Shown here one piece after another: positions 21,868 through 34,706 of a stretch of DNA of 64,000 nt (within the stretch, counting starts at the first letter, position 1; every line of letters begins with the position of its first letter). A program made the position numbers and the translations under genes. The notes under the pieces were generated by a model. That model was not told the origin of the DNA. It saw only the letters and a list, made by a program, of their open reading frames with translations, and made no database searches. This DNA comes from Drechmeria coniospora (lineage: Eukaryota > Ascomycota > Sordariomycetes > Hypocreales > Ophiocordycipitaceae): the NCBI RefSeq assembly GCF_001625195.1, contig NC_054389.1, forward strand, positions 1,674,001 through 1,738,000. Direction: 5' to 3'.

Positions 21868-24800
21868 GGATGGAACGTTTCTGTAAGTCTTCAGGGTGGG
21901 TTTGCGCGCTCCCCTCGTCCCCGCTGGCGGCCGCCGTTCTTCCGTCGTTTGGCTGCGTGTTACGACACGATCACGATGTCAGTCCTGCAAAACGTTCGTT
22001 CTAGGCTTTTGTGCGAAATGCTGATTTGATCCTTCCTTGTGTCCTCTCTCTCGATGTGCTGCGATAGGATTCCAAGGGAAAAAATAATCCTGCGGGAAGC
22101 CCAAGGCGTTGCACTCCGACCCAAGTCGTATGTAGATGCAATAGTCCGAATATTGAGGATCGAAAAGTCGAGGCAGTGTAGGAAGTAGAGTTGGTAGGCA
22201 AGGACGCCTCACCTCCAATGCCAGGCTCGTTGGGCAGAACTTCACCCCGACCCCAGTAGCTTCGTATGCAGGGTACGAGCAAAGACGATTCGACCAGATT
22301 GTGCGCAGTCGACGAAGGACGAAGCGAAAAGACGGCCAAGAGTGAGAACCGATGGTTGAGTACTCGGGCAGCAGCGAAGCGAATATAGGATGAGGTCGGA
22401 CTCCGGCCTGGCGGTAGCTGGTGTGAAACAAAATGCAGCACAGTATTACTACCGCGAACGGATTTCACAACTGTCGTGATACGGCATGCGGTCCTGTCGG
22501 TGGTTGCCGAGATGTCGGGGGGCGAGAAGGAAGCGGTTGAGCGTTGCCGAAGAACGACAACTACCGCAAGTTGGCGAGAACTCACGGGGATGGAGGCGAA
22601 ACGATGGCTTGAGTCGACGGAAACTGCGAATCAGACGACAGTCGGACAGCGAAACACAAAGTGTCAAGGCGACGGTTCGGACCTGGAGGCTCGCGGTCGG
22701 ATTTTGTGCGACTTCTGTATGAAGAACGAGCAAGGTAGTCTAGTCATGGGCCGCCGGAATTGCCAACGATAGCCCCGGTCGCAGTCTGCAGAGTGGGTTA
22801 TGGCCAAGGATTGAGTGTGTTATGCCACGGAGATACCTTGCCCGTCCCATCAGACAATTCTCCGTTTTGTCTCGAGCAAAGGGCGTGGATGATGGGTTGG
22901 TTGGATGAATTTGGGGTGTGAGATTTGGGGCTTGCAATAAGACACGCGGCAGCGGCTATGACTGGGGGCGTGTGTGCGTGGTGGATAGAAACGAGGATGA
23001 GCACAGACTGTACGAGAGAGCCGCGTACGGGACAAGTAGGTGCTCCCAGCAGATGGGTGAGCGCGTGCAGGTGCGTCACCTCGCTCGTAAAAGATCCGGC
23101 TGGTGTCAGTTTCGGGATCGGGAGCCGAGCAGGTATCGCGGCGGCGGACGTCTCCCGCAAAGGAGCCGAGAAGCAAAGGAGGTGTACGGAGTAATTGTAT
23201 CTGCAGAATGCAAGTACAAGTACTCCGCACAGGTAGATGGATGGGTTGGAATTGCCATGCTAGGGGTCCCGGGATACGCATGTAGGAAAGTGGTGTGGCT
23301 GCCGACCGGGTGGGTAGTCGCAGAGACTCATGCCGGGACCATGTACGAGTACCGGGACCGAATGGATATGGTGAAGTGAAGAGAATGATTCTGGAAGGCG
23401 GACGTGATTGGAGTCATCTCCCGCCCATCCAGCCGTCTTATGCGCTTGGCAGCGGCGTCTTGTTCGCCTTACCAATGCGTTGGCAGCGCACTGCCCTCGA
23501 CGCGGCCGCTGCTGCGCGTGCAAGGGGCAAGGTGTCTGTCTACAATACATGTACTCCGGTAGGTGTACTTGTACTGTAGGTGCCGACAGGGATGCCTCTC
23601 CAAGGCAAAGTTGTATGTAAGTGTGGGATACACCGAGCTCAAACCGGCCGGCACACATGATGAAAAGATGACGTGGATGAAGGTTCAAGCCAGGGCTGCC
23701 CGAGTAAGCACAAGACATCTCAGATGAAGGTCCACTCAAACTCCCACTCGTGGCTCGCCCATGGCTGGCAAAAGCAAACAAGCCCAATCACGGCACTGCA
23801 AAACGCGTCTCGAGAGCCTTGGGCTGTCACAGACACAGTCAATTCGGGAAACGTCGACCCGAGGGGACCTTGAACCCGCCAGCCGTTGGTGGAGCGATCC
23901 GGTGGGCAATTAGGTATCGGCGTGACGGCCTAGGTCCGGGGGGGGGGGGAGTCGTGAGGATGGAGTCAGGAGTCAGGAAAGATGTCCTGGACATGGGTAG
24001 TGGACATTGCGAACGATGTGTGTCGGGCCCAGTCGGCATACCACTCCTCTCCCGCGGGTTGGCCTCGACAAACAAACCGAGGTAGCCAACCAGCCAGCGA
24101 TGATAAAGTCAAGCAAGCAGGTGGCTTTCAGGCAATCGCAGGCATTCTGCTCAACCAGGTGTAAGTAGATCTGGGCCAGAACGAGGCTGCGTGCCACAAC
24201 CCACTCGTTGGCTTGGACTCTGTTATCTATTCTTGAATGGCTTGCGGCTGAAGGAAAAGACATGAAGGGGGGGTGTGAGCTCGTTCCACGGATGAATGAG
24301 TCTGGGTGGAATGGCCACCGACGTGTTACGGGATTTACCGAGTCGCGAAAACGTATGATACAGCACAGTCCTTTGCTAACACCAACAAACGAGCAGCACG
24401 GTGGGCTCCAGGCTGGTGTCGTTTGGGACGTTGGACGCAACGGATTTGGCGAGCGATTCCACCAGGGATCTTTTTTTTCTTCTTCGACGAGCTCGTTGCT
24501 GATGATCGTGGCTCCCGGCAGCACGGTCTCGAATTGGCATCAGGAGGTGGCATGCTCGATACAGGGCCCGGCAGCTTGCTATAAAACTCCGCGTCCAGCT
24601 TGGCATGAATGTTTCGGAGATGTTCAGGTGGTGAGGAAAGTTTGGGGGCTTGTCCCCTCAGATTCGCGTCTCTCTGCGTCGCAGCATGGAGTTGCGCTTA
24701 TCCCGGGAGAATTGCTTGGCAGTTTTGTGTTTCCTCGGCTCAGCACGCTGTCAGTCATGCTCGGTTCCTGCTCAACCTGCACAACCTGGTGCCAGCCACG

Positions 24801-27800
24801 ACGCAGACGCTGCGGCAGATGGTCACGCCAGGAGCCGTGCCGAATGAACGCCTGTGCGGGTATGAAAAAGGACGGGCGCCAATCCATCGAATTTGAGTGT
24901 TTGTATGGCTATATTTTTCCGACTCCCTCGACGCCACAAGCCTCCGGTGGATTGATGAGGAGTATTATGGATACTCCCCAGTCCGTAATTACCTCCTAAA
25001 TTGGCCCAGATAGGATGAGAATGGTAAACGTTTAGGCGCAACCATGGGCGGCAGGGAAAAGGAGTATTGGCCAGCGACACCTTGTTCGCACATGTACAGC
25101 GTTGCGCTCGTCGATGGAGTGGTAGGTAATAACACTGGTGATTTGCAAAGACGGCCCACGTCTCTGGATTGACAGCTGGCTCGAGGACGACTGACGGCAT
25201 CCCCGTCGGTCATGATCCGTCAGCTATCAAAGCAACCCTTCAATTTCGTGCTAGGTGTACGCATAGCACTCCGTACCGTGCAGATACATGTACTTGGGTA
25301 CGAGTGTGCAGTAGTGTAGTAATTAGCACTTACACGTAGGTTGTAGGTAGGCGCATGTGTAAGTTGGATTGTACGCAACGCAACCGCACAAAGGGCGGTC
25401 CCGACGACGGGAATCCAAGATCCACCCGCCATTTAAGATCCGGCGCGCCGTCCCAAGGGCCCAGGGTTTGAAGCACCGACGGGGTCGACGAACCAGCCAA
25501 CGGGCGGTCCGCGGGTAAAGCTGACCGGTGCGACCCTGCAACACCCATGCCTTCCCCGCCCGTCCCCGGCGAGAAGTGGCAAGCAGGGCATGCGGCGGAT
25601 AGGTGCAGGGGTGTTGCGCTGCGGCCAGCCCAGTATGAATTCATTCGTCAAACATCCTCCAGTGGCGGTAGCTGATCATACCCGGAACATTCCTGCGTCA
25701 CACTTTGCATGTACACCACTTGGGGCTTTGTGCGCGTGGGTAACCTGATGATTGTACTCCGTACTCCGTACTGTATGTGTGATTCGATGGAGCAGCAGTT
25801 GCGCATGGGTGTCCAGTCTGCCACGCAATCCAGGACTCAAATTCTGTAAGGCGTATTCATCCAATAAACCAGTACATCCAACTGCCTGGCTCTTCCCGCG
25901 CTGTTTTCCTGCTCGAACGCGGAATCCGGATGCCGCCGAGATTGTATGTAGCTTCAAGCTCGCAGCACTTGTAAACCATGAATGACGTCGCATTACCCGC
26001 AAGCTTTGGCCTTGCGTTGACACCGGGGCAGAGAATCATCGCTCGTCGAGGCTGCGAGCAACGGCTGCGTTTTCGTTGAGGTGTTGGATCTGCACAATCT
26101 TGCCAATCAGACATGACTTGGATGGAACCCAGAATGAGGTCAACGGTCCAACAAGTCGATGTCAATGATGATGCTGACGGGCCATCATTTTCGATTCTGG
26201 TCAAGGCCATGTGTCCAGCCGCTTCCCCTCTCCGATCGCTTCACCTCTGCTGATTATGTCTCTGCTTGCCATAACCCTGCGTCGATATCCATCCTTGTTA
26301 AAAAAGCTTTCTGCATCCGAGTACGAGCACGACTCGTCAAGGGTTGGAAGATTGTTGCCAGGCTGATCAGCCTGCTTTTCGGGCTGCTAAGGACTGACGA
26401 GGTTGGATACGATGCAACGGAGACATGCCGTTCCGGGACTTGGGTGCATGAGCCCTGACCATGGAGAGTCTCTCTGCTTTGCTGAACAACCCGGACGACT
26501 TCTCCCTTCGGAAATATGGCGGGCATTTCGGCGACCGTCGTTGGCACTGTGACTCGACGATGCTAACGTTGTCGTGACACGCACCACGGGGTCGACGCAG
26601 AACATTCGAGATCCGGAGCGGCCAGGTAGCTCCACCCCCCAAGACTCCTCTTTTGCATTAAGTTTTCGTGTACGGAGCACTTGTGCATATCTTGCTCGGC
26701 TAGGACTTCCTCGGAGATCGGCACGTGGATGGGAGACACAATATTGAACGTTGGCGCGATAATGTGTACTTTGCACGATTCTCAAGTACAGCTTCGTATA
26801 CTGTACGAGGTCGAATGTGTGAGGGTCTTTTACCCCGGAAGCCTGAGCAGAAACCACTAACTGCATTGGTTATATTGAACGTGGTGTGTTCATATGTCAA
26901 GGAATGGTATCATCGTCATCGCAAGCCTCACCCCAAATGGGGCCGCCGTGAGCGAGGCGACATATGTTGGACTGTCTCATGCTGAAGGGCTGTCTTCCCT
27001 TGCAAAGCGAGGAGAGTTGGAAATCATTCAAGTTGCACCCCTGGTTACTCTCCCATCCTGTGCAATAGTTTGAGCCACTTCACGGGGAAGGCACCCAGCT
27101 ACCAGCTTCAACGCCTTAGTTTTCAGGTACCAAGTCTGAACTGCGCCTGCTCGGTATGCATGCAGGAACTGGTTGGGGCAGAATCGAATCGCCATCTGGC
27201 ACCCCCCCCCCCCCCTCATCCCCCCCCTCATCCCCCCATCCCCCACAAGCCCAAGGAATGCCTGATGGTCCTGCTATGGTGCACGAACACGAGGATCCAC
27301 GAACAGTAATGCTGACGTCCCTGGCCACCCCTGCCTCGCCTTACAAGCAACGATTGACCAGGTCAAACGAACTTAGGCGTTTTGCCGTTTTACCTGGCGA
27401 GCAAATTCTCCGGCCACTTTGACTCGGCCAGCATTGTGGTCATCTCCATTTTCCTGCCTCCCTCACGGCGATTCGATGTCTTGGGCCCCGGGCCCTCCCC
27501 CTCCAATCGTTGGGAAGCCTCGACCGAACGTTTATGCGTCGCGATGTGAGCAGGGTCGATTGCAAAGTTCGTCAATACCGACGGCGAGTGCAGACAAGCC
27601 CCTGGCGGTGGTTAAGTGGCAGCCTTCATCAGGCTTCGGGACTTTTTACTTTTCCATCTCGTCCACCGGTACAACATACGAGCACATTTACGGAGGGAGG
27701 GACTCCCCTCAGAATGCAACTCCCAGAATGCAACCGGTGCGATTTCGGATCTCGGTCCACTCTGGCTGATGCAGAAACGGAAAGTTGCAGCTGGAGCTTC

Positions 27801-30800
27801 TAGGCGCCACCATCGACGGCTACAGTATGAGTACCCATACACGTACCGGATTGCATTGACGGGCCACTCTGGATCCTTGGCATGCTGGAGCTTGTGACAG
27901 TCTCGTGCACGGGATTTTGTTCGCTGGCCGAGGGGCCCGATGGAGGAGTCACATCGTGGCTCGTCGTCCCGTCGTTCGATGGCAGTCTCTCTGCATTGAA
28001 TGGGCGGCGAGTTATTTGGCCGGTTGCACTCTACGGAGAAGCTGTTGCCGAGCTGTCACAACTGCCAAGTTTCGGGACAAAGACGAACGAAACATGGCAC
28101 GGGATACGTACATGCATACATGTGCTCACTGCCACGGATTAGCACACAGCAAGGAGGAACAAGAAACGGGAGTTCCGCTTGCATGTCTCGGTACAATACA
28201 CCGGCCGTTTCTCGCATCCGTTTGCTGACAGAACATGACAGCTCTCTGCCAAGTTTGCCGCATCAATCGCTTTCATCGGGTCAAGGCAGGTTCATCGACC
28301 GACACGGCTCCAAAGCGCCCCAACATGGGCACTTACACGAGCATCGGGTTGGAGTCGCGTCCGCATAATTGCCTTGACCTGTGCTGTGATGTATTTGGTA
28401 CACGGTGTGTGCTGTGGCAGCGAACTCTCGGCGAAATTCCGTGACAAGGCTGTCCAAGGACGACGGCGATTTCCATGAGCCCGTAGCCAGGGTGTGTCGA
28501 GACTCGAGGGCCATGGACTCGGCGTGCCCTCAAGGGGGCTGCTCCCTGACTTGTGGGATTGGATTTGGATGCCGCAATTTTGCGACCAGAATGCCCGTCC
28601 ATCGGAGCTTTGACCTCAGAAAGCTACGACGTACGAGGCGCTACTGGGCCGGACCAGGATCCGATCCACACTTGATGACGGCTTGAAACCATGCAATGAG
28701 GCGCATGAGTAATGGAGGATTGCCGGCGCTGGAGAAAGCAGTACGACTCAAGTTCGCGAACGAAGGGTCGCACGGGCGCAACTTGACGCATGTCGCTTCT
28801 TCATCCAGCCCGCCTAACACATAGCAGCGGTACCTGCCGTCGAGATGCAACACGCCGTCATCGAGCGTCGTCTGCACGATGTCGCAATTTGTCAACAGTC
28901 GAAGCCCGGTGCCGGACCATGCCCCCCTGCCATCGATGCCGAACGAGGGTGTGCGTGATGCCGGCTCAAGAAGGCTTTCAACTCTAAGCCTAGGGCCCCG
29001 AGTCTGGGTGGCAAGCCGGGGATTTCCTTCCACCCATCTCCGATCCGGAGACGCTGCCCGTGATCAAGTCACCGACAGTCAACCAACTGCCGCTCAGGCG
29101 GCATGCATGCCGGCAGAGAGGGAAAGGAAGCAAGTGGCGATGCCCGTGGCGCCAAATCGCTGCTAGAGGTAGACGGTCTGAAGCACGTTCGACGCAGATG
29201 CCGCACCTGCAATTTGCCAGATTGGGCAGGTGGCGGCAGGCGGTCGGAACTCGAAGTTACGACAGAGTGCCCCTGGCGGAACTCGACGTTGCAGGAAGCA
29301 ATTGGTTGGCTTGGGACAGGACCGATGGAGGCGGGAGCATCCTCAGGCGACATGGGTCCGGGCGGCCTCCGTTTGGGCCGCCAATGACCGCCGAGCTACT
29401 GGTGATTTAATTTTCCGGACCGCCTGGGTTGCACACGAGATGAAGATTTTGAAATGACCATGACGAGGGGGTCAGCAGCAATGCATGGGCCGGAATGCTA
29501 CTCAAGGCCCGAAGGCTTACAGCTATTGCTGCATCGTGCAAGGAGGAAGAAGGTTCGGGCACGGCGTCGACATTTCCGGACGGCGTACGCTTGTGAGTGC
29601 ACATCCTCGACTCCCTGGGCTTCCAGGTAAGCCTGACGGGTGCAGCGTACAGGAACTCGAACACGCCCTGCTCCGTAGGTGACGCCGTTGCCTGTCCAAA
29701 CCTCCTGTCGTGGAGCTGTTGGCTGCAACTTGCGATGGACGGCGCAGTCTCGGTCGCCCTGGACTGGCCTACTCCAAGGGCGAGCTATAGACGCAGCCGG
29801 CACATCAGCCGACCAAGGTTCTGGCCCGCTCGTCAAGCGCAATCTACATATACAGGTATGGAGAAGTACGAGTGCGAGCTCGTGATGCGTACGCACTCCG
29901 TGCTGCACGCCATGATTACCGAGCGTCGTGCTTGTCGTCGCCCCCCAGGCTGACACGGCCGGCTGCCACGACGTTTCTGCGCACTATGCGACGCGCCATG
30001 CGTCATGGGTTCCTGGTCACTTGGCACGGCGCATCCCACTGGTACGGAGTTTTCCAACCATCCTGCTTCGCTTCCCTCGTCACATATGCTGCGAGGGGTG
30101 TCACAGGCACGAGACAAGATGGCAATCGCCAATTCTTCATCGAAGCGGACGAGTCATGCATCCTCGCCCAGCCTCCAGGGCAACCCTTCGTCACATGAGG
30201 CGATGGCCAAGACGACGAAGCTTCGTGCAGGCCGACGACAGCTGGTGCCGTCTCGGAATGGCGTGGGCAGATCGGTGCAGGCTTTGAATTTGCGGGACTC
30301 GAGGCAGGGCTCGGGCTCGTGTGAGGCTGCTCGGCGCTCGATGCCAGGATGCGGTTCCTGCGGGCGGGTGCGAGCACGAGTACAGGTAGGTGTACACGAA
30401 CAGCAAGTACGCACACAGGCGAGATCGCCCGCTACTTCATTCCGGGTGGGCAACGCTGCAAGTTGGCCATGCCGATTCGCCGCCCGTCGTCAAGTTGACG
30501 CTGGGAGACCATGTCGATGTTCGAGGCGACGACCGAGACAATGGTCCTCGCAGGTCAGACGACTCGCTCGTGATTTCATGGATTTCGAGCGCTCTCCTGT
30601 TCCAGATGCCCAAGTGCCAACTGACAACGTCGGCGCCAACCTGCTCGTGAGGAGCACACGCCGTATTTTTGTTGCACGCGGCTCCATGGCACCCTTGGAC
30701 CCCGAGCACAGGGCAATGCAACGCCACCTACTCGGTGCTTGCAGAGCCTTCCACTTGTACGTGCGGCGTGCGGCAACGAAACAGGATAATGCGTGAGCAA

Positions 30801-33075
30801 TGCATGTATCTACGGTGCACTTGCATGCGTTCTCATGCCCAGCCGTACAGCACTCTTGTATAAGCAAGTCCATGTTCCTACTCGTGCCCGTACTCGTGCG
30901 TCGTAGGGGGGAGCATGTCGGTCCAAATTTTGGTAGTAGGGATGTCCTAGTCTTCGGATTCCAAGGATCGTCAGCAGCTCATCTTACCCGGGGCGCCTAT
31001 GAGCACAAGTATGACATGTAGAGCCGGCGGCTTTGGATACGCACTCGCGAGTAGGGATATACACGTCATGCTCGGGGCACACCAGCAAGCGCAGCGTCAC
31101 CGCTGCTTTGGAATGGCGTGATCAAGCGCGCCAGCCCTGAGTGCCGTCGAAAGACGAGCCCAGTCTGGGAATGCGCCACTCAGCATTATTCTCACTGCAC
31201 AGCATAGGTGAACACGTCGGCGCCGGGGTTGGGGGTCCCGTTCCATCGATGTGCGTGTACCAATATAGGAGATGCGGAGTGCGTTGCCTGGATACACCCA
31301 CCGAGGACTTGGCGGTATCATGGGTGGCTGGCACCTCGGTAGGTTTGGAGCCGCACTCCGTACAAGTACTGCAAACATGTACTGTAATTACTCTGGGCTC
31401 CGTACTCTGTTCGGAGTACTTTTCAGGCCATAAAGTAGAGTAACAACACCAACGTACAGCAAGTAATACACGCACACCTTCTCGGGTGTACAGTGCTCCG
31501 TAGTACAGTACACTGTATGACGGAACAAAGTAATACTCTGTGTCCGTACATAGCATTACAATACATGGTAATATTGCGGTACGCCTATTTTGCATGTGCC
31601 TACTTGTACTCGCGCAAAGAATGAACACCTTTCCCCGTTGTTCAACGATCCATGCTTATGCTATCGGCGGTTACCAATACGATCGTACAAGGCAGTTAGC
31701 AAATACAAGTGCATGATTGAGCATGCAGACATGCTGCGTAAGTACGTGCATGGACATGGACATGTAAAGTACTTGGGTGAAATTCATAGCCAATCGCACA
31801 GTGTCAGATCCAGCGCCCGAGTCGGAGAGCCCGTACCAGCTTTGTACAGAGCAATGGCGGCAGTCAACGCAATACGGTCTAGCTGCAAGTATGGAGTGCT
31901 TGATACCTCTTATAAACTTCATCAGGCTAGTGGACAAGCAATGCTCAATGATACCATCTGACTTCTGCGGAGGGTCCTCGAAATGGGAATACTGCTGTAT
32001 GCCTTGGTGGCGGCATTCCCTCACTACAATTCAAGCAGGTACGGAGTAATCCGTACAGGGCATATACTTGAATTGGATCTAAGTACTGTGCTCCGCACAC
32101 TGTGCAGTTCAGCACAATGCAAGGAACTATACGGAGTAATTACAATGACGACTACGGAGTACTCCGTACCAAAGTACGATATTTACTGCTTGATACCAGT
32201 GCCTCGTGCTAGTCCTTGATTACTAAGTGCACATCAATTCTGTACTTGATTAAATGTCTGCGCTTCCACTTCGGAAGAATGATTCGTAGCAACGAATAAG
32301 TACTTGGTAATACATGGAATTGCCTGTAAGTACTGTACTCAGTAATTATTACTTCGTACTCCGTACTGTAAAAACATACTTAGTATCTGTTGATAACGTG
32401 TACTTGAGTATACAAGCACAGTGCATGTACTCTGTGCTTGTTCTGTACGTAGGGACGAGGCATTGGTATGAATGTTTTCATGATCGTACGAGTACACACT
32501 GTACACTGTACACTGTAATGTGCGATATGTAACTACATATGCGGAGTATATATTCCGCACGCCTACTCCATTCTCCGTGCATGTGCACATACAGTACTTG
32601 TACTGTAATACAATTGCGCCTTACTCCTACAACGAAGTACACTGTAGGTGCCTATACATGTGCGAGTACGAGTGCATGTACATACATGTACTGCAGTTGT
32701 ACAGTATCTACTTGTATACTTACAAGTAAAGTACTTGGTATTACTAACAGGCCCAGAACTGTATGTAATTAATACTCCGTAATACCAGGTACGGAGTAGT
32801 TAGAACTGTATTCTGTCGCATCGCGGCCAAACTCATCATCCACGTATCGTACGTTCTTGTCCCGAAGCTTGTTCTCGCATAATTACCTGTACTTTTACTT
32901 GCACTCCTCGTGTTCTAATTGTGTATTAACTTCTGCAAGTACATGTGCATGTTGTGCGTGTGTCCGTGAGTGCACATGTAATTACTCCGTGCTCCGTACT
33001 TCAGCCACAAGCCCTACAAACAAACAGCTTCACCACTTTCACCTGCAAGCACTATCGCATACGATCTGCTCATAC

Positions 33076-33125
<50 letters not shown>

Positions 33126-34706
33126 GTGCGTGTGTTGCGTCTTTGGCACCCTTGCCAAGCTGACCTCCGACAGGACAAGACGGCACAACACCAAGCCATT
33201 GACAGGAAGGGCCCGGGAGCACAAAGGGAGCATGGCTTCGTCGGTTTTTGTGGCTTCGTGACAGAAGAAACGATCAAAGCTCGAGCCCGTCTCGAGATGC
33301 ACAGGTGCGATATAAACCAACCATGGCATGCACAGATCCCCTACGGTGTACACTTACACATGCATGCGAGGTAATTTCCAGTACATGTAAAATCACGACT
33401 GTATACTAGGATACGCAGTATTCGCATTGAAATGCAGCATCCTTCCTACTTCCGCTGCTGCCATCCCGTCATTGCACTCATGGGAAAGCATGGCAGTACA
33501 CATGTCCACGGCCAAGGGGCAAGGGCACACCAAACCAAGACATGACATATTACAAGTGCACGTATATGTGCCCAGTTTGGCGCCCAGTTTGGCAAGCCTC
33601 TCACTGGCTCCGTACGTCCTAGGCAGTGGCATCCCTCCTTTCTCCGGTTTCCCCGTATCGTAATCCTTGCGCGAGCAAGCATAAGGCAAGACCAAAATCG
33701 AGCATGGTGAATTACACCTACATGCACACATGCTCGTTGTCCCATGCTTTGTAGGTGGGCTTCCCGTGAGACATGGCCTCGTTACACTTCATCTGGATCA
33801 TCAACAGCCCTCTGCAGCACACAAGCCATTCCCGTCCTCGCCAATCGCCGAGTCAGCGAACATGCGAATGAATGCGTAGGCGTTCTGTGCCGTACAGCAC
33901 CATGTGTACCCATCCACCTTCGCTTGCGTGCATAACGCCATGCTTGTCTTGGCCCCTCGCCCCCCCTGACGACCGACGCAGCGCAACGCGCGAGCACATG
34001 GATGCTGGTCACCGCGGGTTGGAGCCCTTGTGAACGATCGTATGAACTCGTAGTACAAGTATATATGTAAAGTCGTCGTGACATGAGCAAGCGCAGGAGA
34101 CTCCCTCCCACCAGTGTGCCCTCACAAAGGACGCCGGCTATCGTCCGCGAAGTACCGTCGCCTGCGCGTGGTTGGATCTTGCATCCTGCATGCATGCTCA
34201 ATTTGCACGTGTGAGTTATCTTCTCGAAGCTTAATGATGCAGAGCACGAACAAAGATAGTGTCCGTAGGCAGGAATGGAGACGGCGACCGACTCGCTTCA
34301 TCTGGTGGCTGATGTCGTGTGAGCCTCGCACGACGCCTGATGTGCAGTTTTGCCGACATGCACACGGACCGCATGCCAACCGCAGGCAGAGGTGCTTCAT
34401 GTGAGACGCCAACGAATAGTTGCGCCGTCATATGCATTCAAGAGAAAGGGGAAGGGGGGGAGGGGGGAAGGGGAAGCGCACGCAGCAGCGGCGAGCCTGA
34501 CCAGCAGCAGGCGGGCGTCATGCTGGTCTCACTGCGATACAGTTCGTCGGCCGCGACGGGCACATCGCGACGTCGAAACCGGCCGCTGATGGCGCCTCAG
34601 AGAGGGGGGGGAGGGGCTGCGGCTCGTACAGCGAAAGACAACATGTCGGATAGTGCGAGGGTACCGCTTCGGCATCTCCCTCGTTGTGGTGTCGGCATCT
34701 CCCTCG
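21868..34706. other. 12.8 kb region without recognisable protein-coding genes
   Basis: Between the transcription-factor start and the 3' end of the Lon gene no frame shows a known domain, even allowing for splicing. The longest ATG frames (for example 24208-24999 and 30005-30796, about 263 aa each) have no convincing protein character. The first ~500 bp likely contain the factor's promoter and 5' UTR. Composition is mixed: mostly mid-GC DNA without a dense repeat pattern from 22 to 31 kb, then GTAC-dense DNA from about 31.3 to 33.0 kb. A C-rich run (27201-27240), a TG dinucleotide array (33077-33120) and a purine tract (34440-34472) are the only simple repeats seen. Noncoding RNA genes or a large regulatory region could be here; I cannot see them directly. 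Confidence 0.5.
33077..33120. repeat. TG dinucleotide microsatellite
   Basis: Twenty-two perfect TG repeats followed by imperfect CGTGTGTG copies to about 33135. The Cys-Val and Thr-His frames that cross it are artefacts of the repeat. Confidence 0.95.

Noticed and set aside
22476..22772. 98-aa ORF upstream of the Zn2Cys6 gene
   Set aside because: Lies where the factor's 5' UTR or promoter should be and has no recognisable domain; possible uORF-bearing leader but not supportable.
23860..23900. Possible minus-strand tRNA around TTGAACCCGCC
   Set aside because: No cloverleaf could be completed; flanking stems do not pair.
30005..30796. 263-aa ORF in the gene desert
   Set aside because: Arg/Ser/Ala-rich composition, no domain, overlapping frames on both strands of similar length.
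33039..33374. Cys-Val and Thr-His repeat ORFs
   Set aside because: Artefacts of the TG dinucleotide array.
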